Numbered from the stretch's first letter, positions 24,662 through 40,613 are shown. The stretch: 64,000 bases of DNA from Haloechinothrix alba (GCF_900188115.1 NZ_FZNW01000022.1:1-64000); one strand, 5' to 3'. Translations and numbers: made by a program. Notes: generated by a model from the letters alone, not told the origin.

Positions 24662-27455
24662 TATCGAACACCTCCAAGCCGTATTCGGGTGTGTAGCGTG
24701 CCTCGCGGCCGTCGAGACAGCCGTATCCGTCGCCGTCGAGCACCAATGCGGGCATGCGGTAGATGAGCGGCGAACCTTCCCATGCCTCTGGCGTGGCCTC
24801 CCACAGTTCGCCCTCGGCGCGTTCGTTGCTGAATGCGAGGGGCAGGCGGATCGCGCAGCGAGCCATGACCTCAGCGAGCTCGTTACTCGGTACGGCCTCG
24901 CGCGGGATCGGTAACGCGCCGTTGTCGGCGCCGAGCCAGACAGGTGTGCGCCAAGTACCGTCGCTGTACTGGTGCACCAGGATGACTTCGAGGGTGGGAG
25001 CGCCGTCCCTGACCTGCCCCTGTCCCTGCGCCTCGTCGTCGGCCTCTCCTACGTTCGCCGAGAGCCAGCCTATGATCGCTTTCCCCCTTCGGTCCGGCTT
25101 GGCGATCTGGAAGTCCTTGGCTTTGCCCTCGCGCCGGTCGGTCGACTCCCGCCACGTGCGCCATGCCTCGGCCATAGCCTCATCCCAACCGGGCGGCGCG
25201 ATATCGTCCGGCCCGTACGCGTCCTGCACAAGCGGGGCGATGTCGGTGGGCAACTCCACGGTGCCGCCGAACCGGCGTCGCAACACAGCGGCGGCACGCA
25301 GCAACGCATATGAGCCGTACACCCGCTCGGCGCCCGGTTCCAGCTCTGGAGGCTCCTGCGCGAAATCGGCACCGGTGACCCAGACGTGCGCCCTGCGCAG
25401 TCCCGCGGGTCGCTGATCTTGTCCTGATCCCCGCTCGTGGCGGTGTAGCCTGCCCATCCGCTGCAACATCAGGTCGATCGGAGCGAGGTCGGTAACCAGA
25501 AGGTCGAAGTCCACGTCCAACGACTGCTCCACGACCTGCGAGGCTACGACGACACAGCGTTCCGGGCGAGTCGATGCCCGTTCGGGAGAGCCGAACCGGT
25601 CGAGCAGTTCGGCGTCCTTGCTCAGCCGGTCCGCTGTGATGAACCTGGCGTGCGCCACCAGCACCTCACCGGGAAACTCACGCTCGAGATGCTGCGCTGT
25701 CTCCAGCACGCGCCGCACCGTGTTGCGTACCACGAGCGCGCAGCCACCTTCGGCCAACGCCTCGCGCAAGCCGGCGAGCAACGCGTCCGCATCATCATTC
25801 AACGCATCGACCGACACCGTCGTGGCGCGACCAGAGGCTTCCGCGACTCGGCTGCGTACCCGCCCACCTTCGGTCCACGACACCAGCGGATAGCGGGCCG
25901 TCTCCACAGCATCGTCGTCGATCCGGCTACCCGATTCGCCCCGTCCAGCCTGGTATGCGTTCAGTAACTCCTCGCGCCGCCGCGCCGGTAACGTCGCCGA
26001 CAGCGCGATTACCGGCACGCCGTAGTAGCCGAGCCAGTTCAGCACCTTCGTCAGGTACGAGTTCATGAACGCGTCGTATGCGTGGATCTCGTCCAGCAGC
26101 ACGATCTTGCCGACAAGGCCGAGGTGCCGCAGCATGAGGTGCCGCGCCTTCAACCCCGCGAAGAGCAGCTGGTCGATCGTGCCAACCGTGAAGTTCGCCA
26201 GCTGGCCCGTCTTACGGCCAGCGAGCCACGAATGCGCCACGACCTCGTGCTTCGATCCGACGTCCGGAAGATCGGTTCCCACGTCCCGCGGCGTCCGGCC
26301 GGACCGCATGAGCCCTTGGAACAGCCGGTTGAACCGCGCCTTGCCGTGACTGAGCATGATCGAGCCACCCACCTGCTGGTCACCGGCGCCCATAGCATCC
26401 AACCAGTCCACGATCCTGGTGAACATGGCGTCCGTAGTCGCCTGAGTGGGCAACGCGACGAGCACCCCACCCGCCTGCCACGTGCCCGCCAGGGTCTCGA
26501 CAGCTGCCAGAGCGGCTTCGGTCTTGCCTTCCCCCATCGGCGCTTCGACGACGAGCATGCCCGGCTCGCTCGTCTCCCGTGCCACGTCGAGCACCGCCTG
26601 CTGGACCGGACGTGGCACGGCCCCTTCCGGAAGGCGGAACCGTGAGGCAAAGAACTCGCTCACCGACCCCCGAGGCGGTTCTGCCTGCCACGGGCACGGC
26701 AAGTGCAACGAGTCCAGGGCACGCTTGGCACGATCCGGGTCATCGGTCACGGATGGCAACGAATCGGCATAGAAACCGAACAATTCCTCGTTACTGGCGA
26801 TCCAGTCGGAGACGATCACAATGCCCGTCACGACCACCTGGAACTGCTGAGACAGCGGGCGGTCACGCCATCCGTGCAGGCGCTCCGTCGCTCCGCATCG
26901 CTCGACAGCCCGTTCCAGCAGCTCCCGCTGAACTTGCGTCCACCGGCCGGTGCCGAACAGATCGGGATTCGTTCGCGGAGTCACCTCTTCCTGATCCGTG
27001 TCGGGCGGTGCTCCATGGTGCCCACCGAGTACCACTGCCCAGGCCCTCGCGGCCCGCTTCGACCAACCCTGCTCGACCAGCCAATCGACCAACAACTGAT
27101 GCCCAGCCAGGCTGTGATGCGCCAGGTGCCGATCCAGTTCGACCTTCCTGGACGGCATGTTCAAACCGTGCTCACGCATGCGTTGACCAAGCAGCTCGTG
27201 CTGCACCGCGAAGGCGGGAGTCGCCTTACCCAGGTCGTGTACGCAGGCCAGGAAGACGACAGCTCTACGCGCGTCCTCCATGTCACCATCGAACTGCCGG
27301 GCCAGTAACCGCGCCACGCTCGGAGCGAGCCACTCGTCGAACAACAGAGACGCAACATCGGCAGCGTCATCCATGTGCTGCCAAAGTGGCAACCACTCAC
27401 CGTCATCATTGACCGACTTCGCCCACACTGACCGAGCGGCCTCGCTCAGCTGCAT
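24651..27455 (-). CDS. cas3: CRISPR-associated nuclease-helicase Cas3
   Basis: A 934-residue type I effector that unwinds and degrades target DNA after Cascade binding. The N-terminal HD nuclease shows CVHDLGK (H73, D74), LAHHSLAG and GGHHG metal ligands. The SF2 helicase follows, with a Walker A APMGEGKTEAAL near residue 307, DEIH near 455, the SATLP motif III soon after, and QRMGRLHRH motif VI. The C-terminal domain is present, so the protein appears complete. It is the first gene of the operon. The 255 bp upstream to array 2 should carry the operon promoter. Confidence 0.97.
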   Translation of the reverse strand: MQLSEAARSVWAKSVNDDGEWLPLWQHMDDAADVASLLFDEWLAPSVARLLARQFDGDMEDARRAVVFLACVHDLGKATPAFAVQHELLGQRMREHGLNMPSRKVELDRHLAHHSLAGHQLLVDWLVEQGWSKRAARAWAVVLGGHHGAPPDTDQEEVTPRTNPDLFGTGRWTQVQRELLERAVERCGATERLHGWRDRPLSQQFQVVVTGIVIVSDWIASNEELFGFYADSLPSVTDDPDRAKRALDSLHLPCPWQAEPPRGSVSEFFASRFRLPEGAVPRPVQQAVLDVARETSEPGMLVVEAPMGEGKTEAALAAVETLAGTWQAGGVLVALPTQATTDAMFTRIVDWLDAMGAGDQQVGGSIMLSHGKARFNRLFQGLMRSGRTPRDVGTDLPDVGSKHEVVAHSWLAGRKTGQLANFTVGTIDQLLFAGLKARHLMLRHLGLVGKIVLLDEIHAYDAFMNSYLTKVLNWLGYYGVPVIALSATLPARRREELLNAYQAGRGESGSRIDDDAVETARYPLVSWTEGGRVRSRVAEASGRATTVSVDALNDDADALLAGLREALAEGGCALVVRNTVRRVLETAQHLEREFPGEVLVAHARFITADRLSKDAELLDRFGSPERASTRPERCVVVASQVVEQSLDVDFDLLVTDLAPIDLMLQRMGRLHRHERGSGQDQRPAGLRRAHVWVTGADFAQEPPELEPGAERVYGSYALLRAAAVLRRRFGGTVELPTDIAPLVQDAYGPDDIAPPGWDEAMAEAWRTWRESTDRREGKAKDFQIAKPDRRGKAIIGWLSANVGEADDEAQGQGQVRDGAPTLEVILVHQYSDGTWRTPVWLGADNGALPIPREAVPSNELAEVMARCAIRLPLAFSNERAEGELWEATPEAWEGSPLIYRMPALVLDGDGYGCLDGREARYTPEYGLEVFDSDE

Positions 27456-27710
27456 ACAGCTGTACCTCCAACGCCGATATGACCCCGCACCACTGTGTCG
27501 CGAACTGCCGTTGCCCCCGAATTCAGCAGCTCAGCCACTGTGACACGCACCACCGACACTGGAAACGGCGAAGTGCTTAGAAAGCTCAAATGTTCACTAG
27601 CACAGACGAATCCGGTAACGCTCCGGCAACGGTGGCCGATCATGCAGTTCCCCATACACGACGCCACTCACCTGGCACACAGGCTCAGAGAAGGAACAAC
27701 CTGACTGGCT
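27456..27710. other. Intergenic region between cas3 and the distal end of array 2
   Basis: This 255-bp stretch must hold the cas operon promoter on the minus strand. It also receives leftward read-through from array 2. An open frame at 27446-27667 has no recognisable domain and is not called. No clear hairpin terminator separates array 2 from cas3. Confidence 0.4.
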
Positions 27711-31222
<3,512 letters not shown>

Positions 31223-31472
31223 ACTTCCTGACCTGGCATTCTATCTACTCTCTCGACGAATTTCTATTAGTTTCATCTGAGCCAAGCCACGGCGGATGCC
31301 CCCATGCTCACCAACGTCCGTTACTAGGTCGTTCAGGTACATGTGGTGCCTCCCGGAACGCAGTCGCCGCCGATGCCCGACTCGCGAAGCCTCTCCGACG
31401 TCGCGGCAGAGAAGAACCGAGCGCGACGTCAGGCTACACGCGCGGTCGGGGCAGAAGCGCGAACCGGCGACG
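31223..31472 (-). promoter_or_regulatory. CRISPR array 2 leader and flanking spacer DNA
   Basis: Directly next to the last repeat the minus strand reads CCAGGTCAGGAAGT, differing by one base from array 1. The adjoining 60 bp are AT-rich (AAACTAATAGAAATTC), as expected of a leader. The remainder up to the iclR stop at 31473 shows no gene. The two leaders differ beyond the junction motif. Confidence 0.7.
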
Positions 31473-32237
31473 CTAGGCAGCTCCGGACAGCGTGCGCGAG
31501 ATGGCGCGGGCGCTCGTCTGGACCAGCGGCGCGAGCGAGTGGGGCGAGACGGTGCCGTGATGCACGACCAGCGAGACCGCGGCGATCACGTGACCCCGGC
31601 TGCTGTGGATCGGGGCCGCTACGGAGAGCGCGTCCATGGTCACCTGGCGGTCGCTGATGGAGAACCCCGTGGTGCGGACGTCGGCGAGCATGCGGCGCAG
31701 GCTCCGCGGGTCGGTGACAGTGCATTCGGTGTAGCGGTCGATCGGTCCGCTGAGCACCTCGTCCTGCACGTCCGTCGGCGCGTGCGCCAGCAGGACCAGC
31801 CCGACACCGGTGGCGGTGAGTGCGAACCGACCGCCCACGCGGGTCAGCACCGGAACCGCCTCCGAGCCTGCGATGCGTTCGATGAACACCAGCTCGGTAC
31901 CTTCACGCACGGCGAGCTGCACGTTCTCCCTGGTGATCTGGGACAGGTCCTCGAGGAACGGGAGCGCGACCTCGCGCAGGCCCTGACCACGCGGGGCCAG
32001 GGCACCGAGCTGTCACAGGCGCAGCCCCACCCGGTACCGGCCGTCTCCGCCGCGTTCCAGGGCTCCCCACGCGGTCAGCTCGGCGACCAGCCGGTGCACG
32101 GTCGAGACCGGGATCTCCGCCTGGCGGGAGATCTCGCTCAGCGTCATCGCCCGGCGGTCGGTGTCGAAGGCGCTGAATATCCGCAGCGCGCGGGCCAGTA
32201 CGGGGCCGGTGGCCGTGGCGCCTTCGCGATCGCTCAT
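31473..32237 (-). pseudogene. IclR-family regulator interrupted by an in-frame TGA
   Basis: Two segments lie in the same frame. The N-terminal helix-turn-helix part (VLARALRIFSAFDTDRRAMTLSEISRQAEIPVSTVHRLVAEL) runs from ATG 32237 to a TGA at 32013-32015. The effector-binding domain (VQLAVREGTELVFIERI to ISRTLSGAA) runs to 31473. Reading through gives GLRL-stop-QLGALAPRG, where IclR proteins usually have Trp, so a single TGG-to-TGA change explains it. The total would be 254 residues, normal for the family. The gene is divergent from the methyltransferase at 32422. It could be a recent pseudogene, a sequencing error, or could make a DNA-binding fragment only. Confidence 0.85.
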
Positions 32238-32290
32238 CCGTCCGATTATGCGAGCGCGCCCGGCGCCAGGGTGCACGCGACCGGATGCAC

Positions 32291-32308
32291 TTTCCGGTAT
32301 CCGGGAAA
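32291..32308. promoter_or_regulatory. Palindrome between iclR and the methyltransferase gene
   Basis: TTTCCGGTATCCGGGAAA is an imperfect 18-bp palindrome with matched outer TTTCC/GGAAA arms. It is 54 bp from the iclR start and 114 bp from the methyltransferase start, a fitting IclR operator position. Confidence 0.4.
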
Positions 32309-32421
32309 CGTGCTGGGCACGGGAAGGCTGATCGGCGAGGCTGACCACTGGCAGCCGACGAGCATCGCCGGCCCCGGAGGCCCGGCGGAGTCGGTGAATC
32401 ACGACGGCACGAGGAGAGTTC

Positions 32422-33543
32422 ATGGTCTGGCGAGACACCGCACCCTTCAGGGCCGATCACGTCGGGAGCCTGCTGCGGCCGGCGGAGCTGCTCGAGGCGC
32501 GCGAGAAGTATTCGGCCGGTTCCATCGGCGCCGAGGAGCTGCGCCACGCCGAGGACCGCGCGGTCCGCGACGTGGTCAGGCTCCAGGAGGAGGCCGGGCT
32601 GCAATCGGCGACGGACGGGGAGTTCCGCCGGACGTCGTGGCACATGGACTTCATCTACCGGCTCGAGGGCATCGACCCGACCGACGAGAAGCTCCGTGTG
32701 CACTTCCACAACGAGCAGGGTGACCTGGACTTCGAGGCGGCCGCGCCACGGGTGCACGACACCGTACGGCTGACGGAGACGATCTTCGCCGATGCGTTCG
32801 AGTTCCTGCGCGACACCGTGCGCACGGCCACGCCGAAGCTCACCATCCCCTCACCGAGCATGGTGCACTACCGCGGCGGCGACGCCGCGATCGACGAGTC
32901 CGTCTACCCGGACCGGCAGCGCTTCTGGGCGGACCTCACCTCGGCGTACGCCGAGCAGGTGCGCAGGCTGGGCGAGCTCGGTTGCACGTACCTGCAGCTC
33001 GACGACACGAGCCTGGCGTACCTCAACGACCCCGAGCAGCGGGCGATGCTCGCCGGGCAAGGCGGGGTCGACGTCGAGCACCAGCACGAGCGCTACATCC
33101 GCAACATCAATGCCGCCCTGCGCAACCGCCCGGAGGGCATGCGGGTGACCACCCACATGTGCCGGGGTAACTACCGCTCCTCGTGGGCCGCCGAAGGCGA
33201 CTACGAGTTCGTCGCCGAAGCGCTGTTCTCCGAACTCGACGTGGACGGGTTCTTCCTGGAGTACGACGACGAACGGTCCGGAGGCTTCGCACCGTTGCGG
33301 TTCGTCCCGCGTGGCAAGCAGGTCGTGCTCGGGCTGGTAACCACCAAGCACGGAAGGCTCGAGGACAAGGACACACTCAAACGACGCATCGAGGAGGCCG
33401 GTGAGTACGTTCCCCTCGACCAGCTGTGCCTGTCACCACAGTGCGGCTTCTCGTCCACAGTGGACGGAAACGCGTTGACCGTGGACGAGCAGAAGGCCAA
33501 GCTCGCCCTGGTCGTGGAAACCGCCCAGGAGGTCTGGGGATGA
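32422..33543 (+). CDS. MetE C-terminal-like cobalamin-independent methyltransferase
   Basis: A 373-residue single-domain protein related to the catalytic half of MetE and to Bacillus YxjG/YxjH. It probably transfers a methyl group to homocysteine or a related thiol. The N-terminus FRADHVGSLLRPAELLEAREKY is typical. Zinc ligands are visible in TTHMCRGN (His and Cys), FLEYDDE (Glu) and LSPQCGFSST (C-terminal Cys). It lacks the N-terminal MetE duplication, so folate polyglutamate may not be the donor. It is divergent from the broken iclR gene, which may have controlled it. Confidence 0.87.
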   Translation: MVWRDTAPFRADHVGSLLRPAELLEAREKYSAGSIGAEELRHAEDRAVRDVVRLQEEAGLQSATDGEFRRTSWHMDFIYRLEGIDPTDEKLRVHFHNEQGDLDFEAAAPRVHDTVRLTETIFADAFEFLRDTVRTATPKLTIPSPSMVHYRGGDAAIDESVYPDRQRFWADLTSAYAEQVRRLGELGCTYLQLDDTSLAYLNDPEQRAMLAGQGGVDVEHQHERYIRNINAALRNRPEGMRVTTHMCRGNYRSSWAAEGDYEFVAEALFSELDVDGFFLEYDDERSGGFAPLRFVPRGKQVVLGLVTTKHGRLEDKDTLKRRIEEAGEYVPLDQLCLSPQCGFSSTVDGNALTVDEQKAKLALVVETAQEVWG

Positions 33544-33690
33544 CGTGGCCGGCTCCGGCTCGGCCACGGTGGTAGTCCTCCACTCGCACACGCTCGGCAG
33601 CGCCGCACGGAGCTACGGGGACGTGGCGGGAGGCGGTCGCCCGAACGGGCGGACGTCGTCCGGCACCTCCCTCGGCCGGGTCAGAGTCTT

Positions 33691-33705
33691 CTTGACTGGT
33701 TCCAG
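33691..33705. promoter_or_regulatory. Fur/CatR-type operator upstream of fur-katA
   Basis: CTTGACTGGTTCCAG is a dyad (CTTGA-N5-TCCAG) located 21 bp before the fur start. It matches the site before the second fur gene (CTTGACCTATTCAAG) at 10 of 15 positions, including the flanking AGTCTT-like bases. Confidence 0.55.
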
Positions 33706-33726
33706 GAAACGTACTGCACTGGAGGT

Positions 33727-34212
33727 ATGCCCCTACACGGCGCATCACTGCGTACGCAGTTGCGTCAGGCGGGGCTACGGGTGACCGAGCCGCGCCTGGC
33801 GGTACTGGAATGGCTTGCCGATCATCCGCACGCAACGGTCGACGAGATCGGCAGGGGCGTGCGGGAACGGATCGGCTCGGTCTCGACGCAGGCCGTCTAC
33901 GACGTGCTTACCGCGTGCGCGCGGGCCGGTCTGGTGCGGTGGATCGAGCCGGCAGGCCATCCCTCCCGTTACGAACGCCGCACCGGCGACAACCACCACC
34001 ACCTGGTGTGCCGCGCCTGCGGTCGCATCGACGACGTCGACTGCGCGCGTGGCTCACCACCCTGCCTCACCCCGGACGACGCCCAAGGATACGAGCTCGA
34101 CGAAGCGGAGGTGGTGTTCTGGGGCGTATGCCGTGACTGCTCTGCCACGGCGGAACCGCTTCCCGCCTCGTACTCCACCGGTTCATCCCACCACGAGGAG
34201 GCACAGCAATGA
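33727..34212 (+). CDS. Fur-family peroxide-sensing repressor paired with katA
   Basis: A 161-residue Fur/PerR-like regulator. The winged helix is seen in [34 protein letters not shown] and [21 protein letters not shown]. The metal-site motif [19 protein letters not shown] and a C-terminal VCRDC supply histidine and cysteine ligands. The ATGA overlap with the catalase gene shows translational coupling, as for Streptomyces catR-catA and furA-katG pairs. It is similar along its length to the second Fur at 37922. The C-terminal tail is longer ([19 protein letters not shown]). Confidence 0.92.
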   Translation: MPLHGASLRTQLRQAGLRVTEPRLAVLEWLADHPHATVDEIGRGVRERIGSVSTQAVYDVLTACARAGLVRWIEPAGHPSRYERRTGDNHHHLVCRACGRIDDVDCARGSPPCLTPDDAQGYELDEAEVVFWGVCRDCSATAEPLPASYSTGSSHHEEAQQ

Positions 34213-35666
34213 CGGAAACCGGAAACAGGCCCACAACGACGGATGCCGGTATCCCCGTCGCGAGCGATGAGCACTCCCTCACGGTCGGCCCGGACGGTCC
34301 GATCCTGCTGCAGGACAACTACCTGATCGAGCAGATGGCGAATTTCAACCGGGAGCGCATCACCGAGCGCCAGCCGCACGCCAAGGGTGGCGGCGCGTTC
34401 GGCAAGTTCGTCGTGACCGGCGACGTCAGCGCCTACACCAAGGCCAGTGTGTTCCAGCCGAAGACCGAGACGGACATGCTGATCCGGTTCTCCACGGTCG
34501 CCGGCGAGCGCGGCAGCCCGGACACCTGGCGCGACCCGCGTGGCTTCGCGGTGAAGTTCTACACCAGCGATGGCAACTACGACATGGTCGGCAACAACAC
34601 CCCGGTGTTCTTCGTCCGGGACCCGATGAAGTTCCAGCACTTCATCCGCTCGCAGAAGCGCCGCGCGGACAACAACCTGCGCGACAACGACATGCAGTGG
34701 GACTTCTGGACGCTGTCACCGGAGTCGGCGCACCAGGTCACCTGGCTGATGGGGGACAGGGGGATCCCGAAGACCTGGCGGCACATGAACGGCTACTCCA
34801 GCCACACCTACATGTGGGTCAACGCAGAGGGCGAGAAGTTCTGGGTGAAGTACCACTTCAAGACCGACCAGGGCATCGACTTCCTCACCCAGGAAGAGGC
34901 CGACCGCCTGGCAGGCGCCGACCACGACTACCACAACCGTGACCTGTACCGGGCGATCGAACGGGGCGATTACCCGAGCTGGACGCTGTACGTGCAGATC
35001 ATGCCGTTCGCCGAGGCCGAGACCTACCGGTTCAACCCGTTCGACCTCACCAAGGTGTGGCCGCACGGCGACTACCCGCTGCACGAGGTCGGGCGGATGA
35101 CGCTGACCGCGAACCCGACGGACTTCCACACCCAGATCGAGCAGGCGGCCTTCGAGCCCAACAACCTCGTGCCCGGTATCGGGCCGAGCCCCGACAAGAT
35201 GCTGCTTGCCCGGCTGTTCTCCTACGCCGACGCGCACCGCGCCCGCCTGGGCGTGAACTACAAGCAGATCCCGGTGAACGCGGCGCACGTGCCGGTGCAC
35301 GCCTACAGCAAGGACGGCGTCATGCGGGTGGAGAACGTCTCCGACCCGGTGTACGCGCCGAACTCCAAGGGCGGGCCGCACGCCGACACCGCCCGCTTCG
35401 GCGAACCGGCAGGCTGGGAGACCAGCGGCGAGATGGTGCACGCCGCCTACACCAAGCGCAGGGATGACGACGACTTCATCCAGGCTGGCACCCTCGTACG
35501 CGAGGTGATGGACGACGCCGCCCGCGAACGGCTGGTCTCCAACGTCGCAGGGCACCTCGGCGACGGCGTCACCGAGCCGGTGCTGCGACGCGCGTTCGAG
35601 TACTGGCGCAATGTCGACAAGGACATCGGCGACCGGATCGAGAACGCTGTCAGGAGCGCCGGCTGA
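34209..35666 (+). CDS. katA: Monofunctional haem catalase, small-subunit clade
   Basis: A 485-residue catalase converting hydrogen peroxide to water and oxygen. The distal histidine lies in [15 protein letters not shown] near residue 57. The distal Asn region is [24 protein letters not shown], and the haem-ligand Tyr is in [14 protein letters not shown] near residue 338. Its length fits small-subunit catalases. It overlaps the fur gene by 4 bp and ends at a strong hairpin, so this is a two-gene peroxide-response operon. Confidence 0.96.
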   Translation: MTETGNRPTTTDAGIPVASDEHSLTVGPDGPILLQDNYLIEQMANFNRERITERQPHAKGGGAFGKFVVTGDVSAYTKASVFQPKTETDMLIRFSTVAGERGSPDTWRDPRGFAVKFYTSDGNYDMVGNNTPVFFVRDPMKFQHFIRSQKRRADNNLRDNDMQWDFWTLSPESAHQVTWLMGDRGIPKTWRHMNGYSSHTYMWVNAEGEKFWVKYHFKTDQGIDFLTQEEADRLAGADHDYHNRDLYRAIERGDYPSWTLYVQIMPFAEAETYRFNPFDLTKVWPHGDYPLHEVGRMTLTANPTDFHTQIEQAAFEPNNLVPGIGPSPDKMLLARLFSYADAHRARLGVNYKQIPVNAAHVPVHAYSKDGVMRVENVSDPVYAPNSKGGPHADTARFGEPAGWETSGEMVHAAYTKRRDDDDFIQAGTLVREVMDDAARERLVSNVAGHLGDGVTEPVLRRAFEYWRNVDKDIGDRIENAVRSAG

Positions 35667-35682
35667 TCAGCTCGCGGCCGCA

Positions 35683-35710
35683 CCGGGCCGCCGGGCCGGG
35701 GGCGGCCCGG
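35683..35710 (+). terminator. Hairpin terminator after katA
   Basis: Ten-base-pair arms (CCGGGCCGCC at 35683-35692 and GGCGGCCCGG at 35701-35710) enclose an 8-nt loop, 17 bp past the catalase stop. Confidence 0.65.
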
Positions 35711-35767
35711 GCGCCGGGCGCGCCGGCACCCCACATCACACGGTGCCGTTCCGTGGTCGCGTCACGA

Positions 35768-36133
35768 TCACCACGGCGGGTCGTCGAGATCGACCTCGGC
35801 TCCGTCGTAGGAGAGTTCAGGGGACCAGCCGAGGCGCGTCTCGCCGTCGACCTGGGTCAGCACGAGGGCGAATCGATGCTGCTCCTCGCAGCGGCCGACG
35901 AGCGCGACCCGATGCCTGCGACCCTCACCCACGCTCGGGTCGACCGGGGCCTGGCCTCGACCGTGCGTGACGACATCACCCCCGATCGCGTCAACGATGA
36001 TCTCGTTGGCAGGGGCGTCCTCCTCGCGTGCGGTCACGAACACCTGATCAACTCGGGTGCTCGCGCGGCCGCATTCCGGGCACAGAAGGCGTGCATCGCT
36101 GTCGGTCAAATACTCTGGCTCGCTCACGGACAT
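35768..36133 (-). CDS. Hypothetical protein with a zinc-ribbon-like CPEC motif
   Basis: A 121-residue protein convergent with katA. CPECGRAS near residue 18 is a two-cysteine knuckle, and GRCEEQHRFALVLTQVDGETRLGW near the C-terminus supplies another Cys and His, so a small metal-binding fold is plausible. ATG 36133 was chosen because the 18 upstream residues look non-coding. No family was recognised. Codon third positions are GC-rich, as in neighbouring genes. Confidence 0.6.
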   Translation of the reverse strand: MSVSEPEYLTDSDARLLCPECGRASTRVDQVFVTAREEDAPANEIIVDAIGGDVVTHGRGQAPVDPSVGEGRRHRVALVGRCEEQHRFALVLTQVDGETRLGWSPELSYDGAEVDLDDPPW

Positions 36134-36542
36134 CCTCACGCGGGCTCTGGGATCGGCCACGTACCGGCCAAACACCATCGTTCTCACCCGAACGTGCAGC
36201 GAGCAAGGGGATCGGCTTCGCCGATGTGAACCGCTTACGACATCGTCGGCGAACTGTTAGCTCCACAAGGGATTCAGCGGGATAACATGCCCCGGCAACG
36301 CTGACAGGAGTATCCGGTATCCGCACCCGATTCCGTACGGTTCGGCACGGATGGCAAGCGTGCCCGTTGTATCACCATTCCTCGACCGGCCTTTCCGTCA
36401 GCGATGTCGTCCCGCGCTCCGGGCAGGCGGTGGGTTTGCCACGCCGTGTCCCGGGAATACCTGACCCGGACACGCTGAACACCGACGAGACCGCCGCGCG
36501 GCGTGACCGCGCAGGGCGCTTCCTGTGAGGTGCTCGAGTGGA
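36134..36542. other. Intergenic region before the CPBP protease
   Basis: No gene was recognised in these 409 bp. The stretch contains a hairpin-like GTGTCC/GGACAC dyad at 36446-36473 and a SigB/SigF-like site at 36434-36458. Confidence 0.35.
36434..36458 (+). promoter_or_regulatory. Weaker SigB/SigF-type promoter candidate
   Basis: GTTT (36434-36437), 15 bases, then GGGAAT (36453-36458), with GTTTGCC resembling the site at 2029. The -10 departs from GGGTA at one base. It is 85 bp before the CPBP protease start. Confidence 0.3.
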
Positions 36543-37316
36543 ATGACGATCAGCGAGCAGCTGGACGGCAGCCGGGCGACACACCCGCGCGCTCCACGGG
36601 GCCGGCGAGCGGGCATTGTCATGGTCATCGTTTTCGCCGCGGCCGAGGTGGTGTTCCTGACCGCCTCCTTCCTGGTTGTCGTGCCGTACGCACTACAGGG
36701 CGCACCGACCGCGGGGAAGAACCTCCCACCCAGCGCGTTGCTGCTGTCCGTGCTGGTCCCGACGGTTCTGGCAGCGCTGACCGCGCTCGCGGGTACCGCG
36801 GCGTTCGGGGGAGGTCGGCGGGCGGGACGTGTGCGCCGTGAGCTGGCCATCCGGTGGAACTGGCGTCACGCCGGAATCGGGCTGGTGATCGGCGTGGGAA
36901 GTCTCGCGATCACGTTGCCTGCCGCATCCGTCTGGACCGCGATGGTGGGTGAGGACGACGCGAGCTCAGCGGTCGGGGACGCCTTTGCAGGCCGGGACCT
37001 CGGCCCTGCCGTGGCGCTCGGCGCGTTCCTTGCGATGTGGCTGGTCGCGCCGCTGTGTGAGGAACTGATCTTCAGGGGGACGCTGTGGCGCGCGCTGGAG
37101 CACTTCCGGTTGAACCCGTGGGTCATCTTCGCTCTCACCACCGTGATCTTCGCCGTGGCCCACATGGAGCTGCTGCGCAGCCCCTTGCTTCTGGTCGTCT
37201 CGATCCCGGTCGGCCTGGGAAGGTTGCTCACCGGCAACGTTCTCACCAGCATCGTCACCCACCAGATCAACAACCTCCTGCCAGCGGCGAGCCTGCTGAG
37301 CATGACCTTCGGTTGA
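36543..37316 (+). CDS. CPBP-family intramembrane metalloprotease
   Basis: A 257-residue polytopic membrane protein with about eight hydrophobic segments. The three CPBP (Abi/CAAX) motifs are present in order: CEELIFRG (EExxxR), FAVAHMEL (FxxxH) and THQINN (HxxxN). Bacterial members are implicated in bacteriocin self-immunity, anti-sigma cleavage or prenyl-protein processing; the substrate here is unknown. ATG 36543 was used, and GTG 36525 would add six residues. It stands alone, without an operon partner. Confidence 0.87.
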   Translation: MTISEQLDGSRATHPRAPRGRRAGIVMVIVFAAAEVVFLTASFLVVVPYALQGAPTAGKNLPPSALLLSVLVPTVLAALTALAGTAAFGGGRRAGRVRRELAIRWNWRHAGIGLVIGVGSLAITLPAASVWTAMVGEDDASSAVGDAFAGRDLGPAVALGAFLAMWLVAPLCEELIFRGTLWRALEHFRLNPWVIFALTTVIFAVAHMELLRSPLLLVVSIPVGLGRLLTGNVLTSIVTHQINNLLPAASLLSMTFG

Positions 37317-37378
37317 ACCGGGCGCCGATGATCGCAACCGTTCCCGCCCGGGGTCCCGTCACCGATGGGCCCCGAGCG

Positions 37379-37633
37379 TCGCCGGGCCAGGATCCGGAGG
37401 CTCGCGGTCGGCATCACCAGCCACGGCTGCTGTCTTCCACGGCACTCGTACAGACGGTCCAGAGCCGAGTACACCGGTAGCGCCGTCCGCCCGTCCGAGG
37501 TCTGCCGCAGCTGAACGACCGCATCCTCAGCGGAACTGACGTGGGACTCGCAACAGTGGTACACGACCGGAGGGAAATCTTCTCCTGAAACCGCGGTACC
37601 CGCGCGGCTCTGAGCACCGTCCTCCGACACGAC
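37379..37633 (-). pseudogene. Probable SAV_915-like small protein remnant
   Basis: The minus-strand frame reads PVVYHCCESHVSSAEDAVVQL, then RQTSDGRTALPVYSALDRLYECRGRQQPWLVMPTASL. This resembles small actinobacterial SAV_915-type proteins (RTAL-YS-LDRL--C-G--QPW). After PTASLRILARR the frame runs on without a sensible C-terminus into the antisense of the CPBP gene, so the end looks frameshifted or lost. GTG 37633 is a possible start. The call is from remembered family character and needs a profile search. Confidence 0.35.
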
Positions 37634-37884
37634 CAACCCCCGAGCGCCACTGCATTCGTCACGCTTACGGGCCGCATCGTAGTCGGCGGGTCCACGGCGC
37701 AGTCCCGTTCGAGGCACGATGCCGCTTTCGCCTTCTCGGCTCACGCATGTTGCCCGGATAGTGCATTGTTCGTTGGACGCGCCGCGTGCCAGGCGAGTTC
37801 CGGAAGCCCTTCCTGGTATCAAGATCACCTACAGGCGTGTAGCGCTGACGCTGCCGCTCCCACAGCCGGAGGCGGCCGCATAGT
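37634..37884. other. Upstream region of furA
   Basis: No gene was recognised here. The neighbouring 37317-37378 is also non-coding. The only clear signal in the gap is the Fur-like palindrome that follows at 37885-37899. Confidence 0.3.
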
Positions 37885-37899
37885 CTTGACCTATTCAAG
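37885..37899. promoter_or_regulatory. FurA-type operator upstream of furA-katG
   Basis: CTTGACCTATTCAAG is a 15-bp dyad with perfect CTTGA/TCAAG arms, 22 bp before the furA start in an AT-rich patch. The CTTGAC half overlaps a -35-like TTGACC. Autoregulation by FurA through such a site is established for mycobacterial and Streptomyces furA-katG. Confidence 0.6.
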
Positions 37900-37921
37900 A
37901 AAATCCGGCAGACTGTTGTTC

Positions 37922-40608
<2,687 letters not shown>

Positions 40609-40613
40609 GTAGA

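Noticed and set aside
27446-27667. A 73-residue minus-strand frame upstream of cas3
   Set aside because: It overlaps the cas3 start region, has an unusual composition and no family resemblance. The stretch is better read as promoter DNA.
36866-37828. A 320-residue minus-strand frame
   Set aside because: Its C-terminal half is antisense to the well-supported CPBP protease. Only the central SAV_915-like stretch was kept, as a possible remnant.
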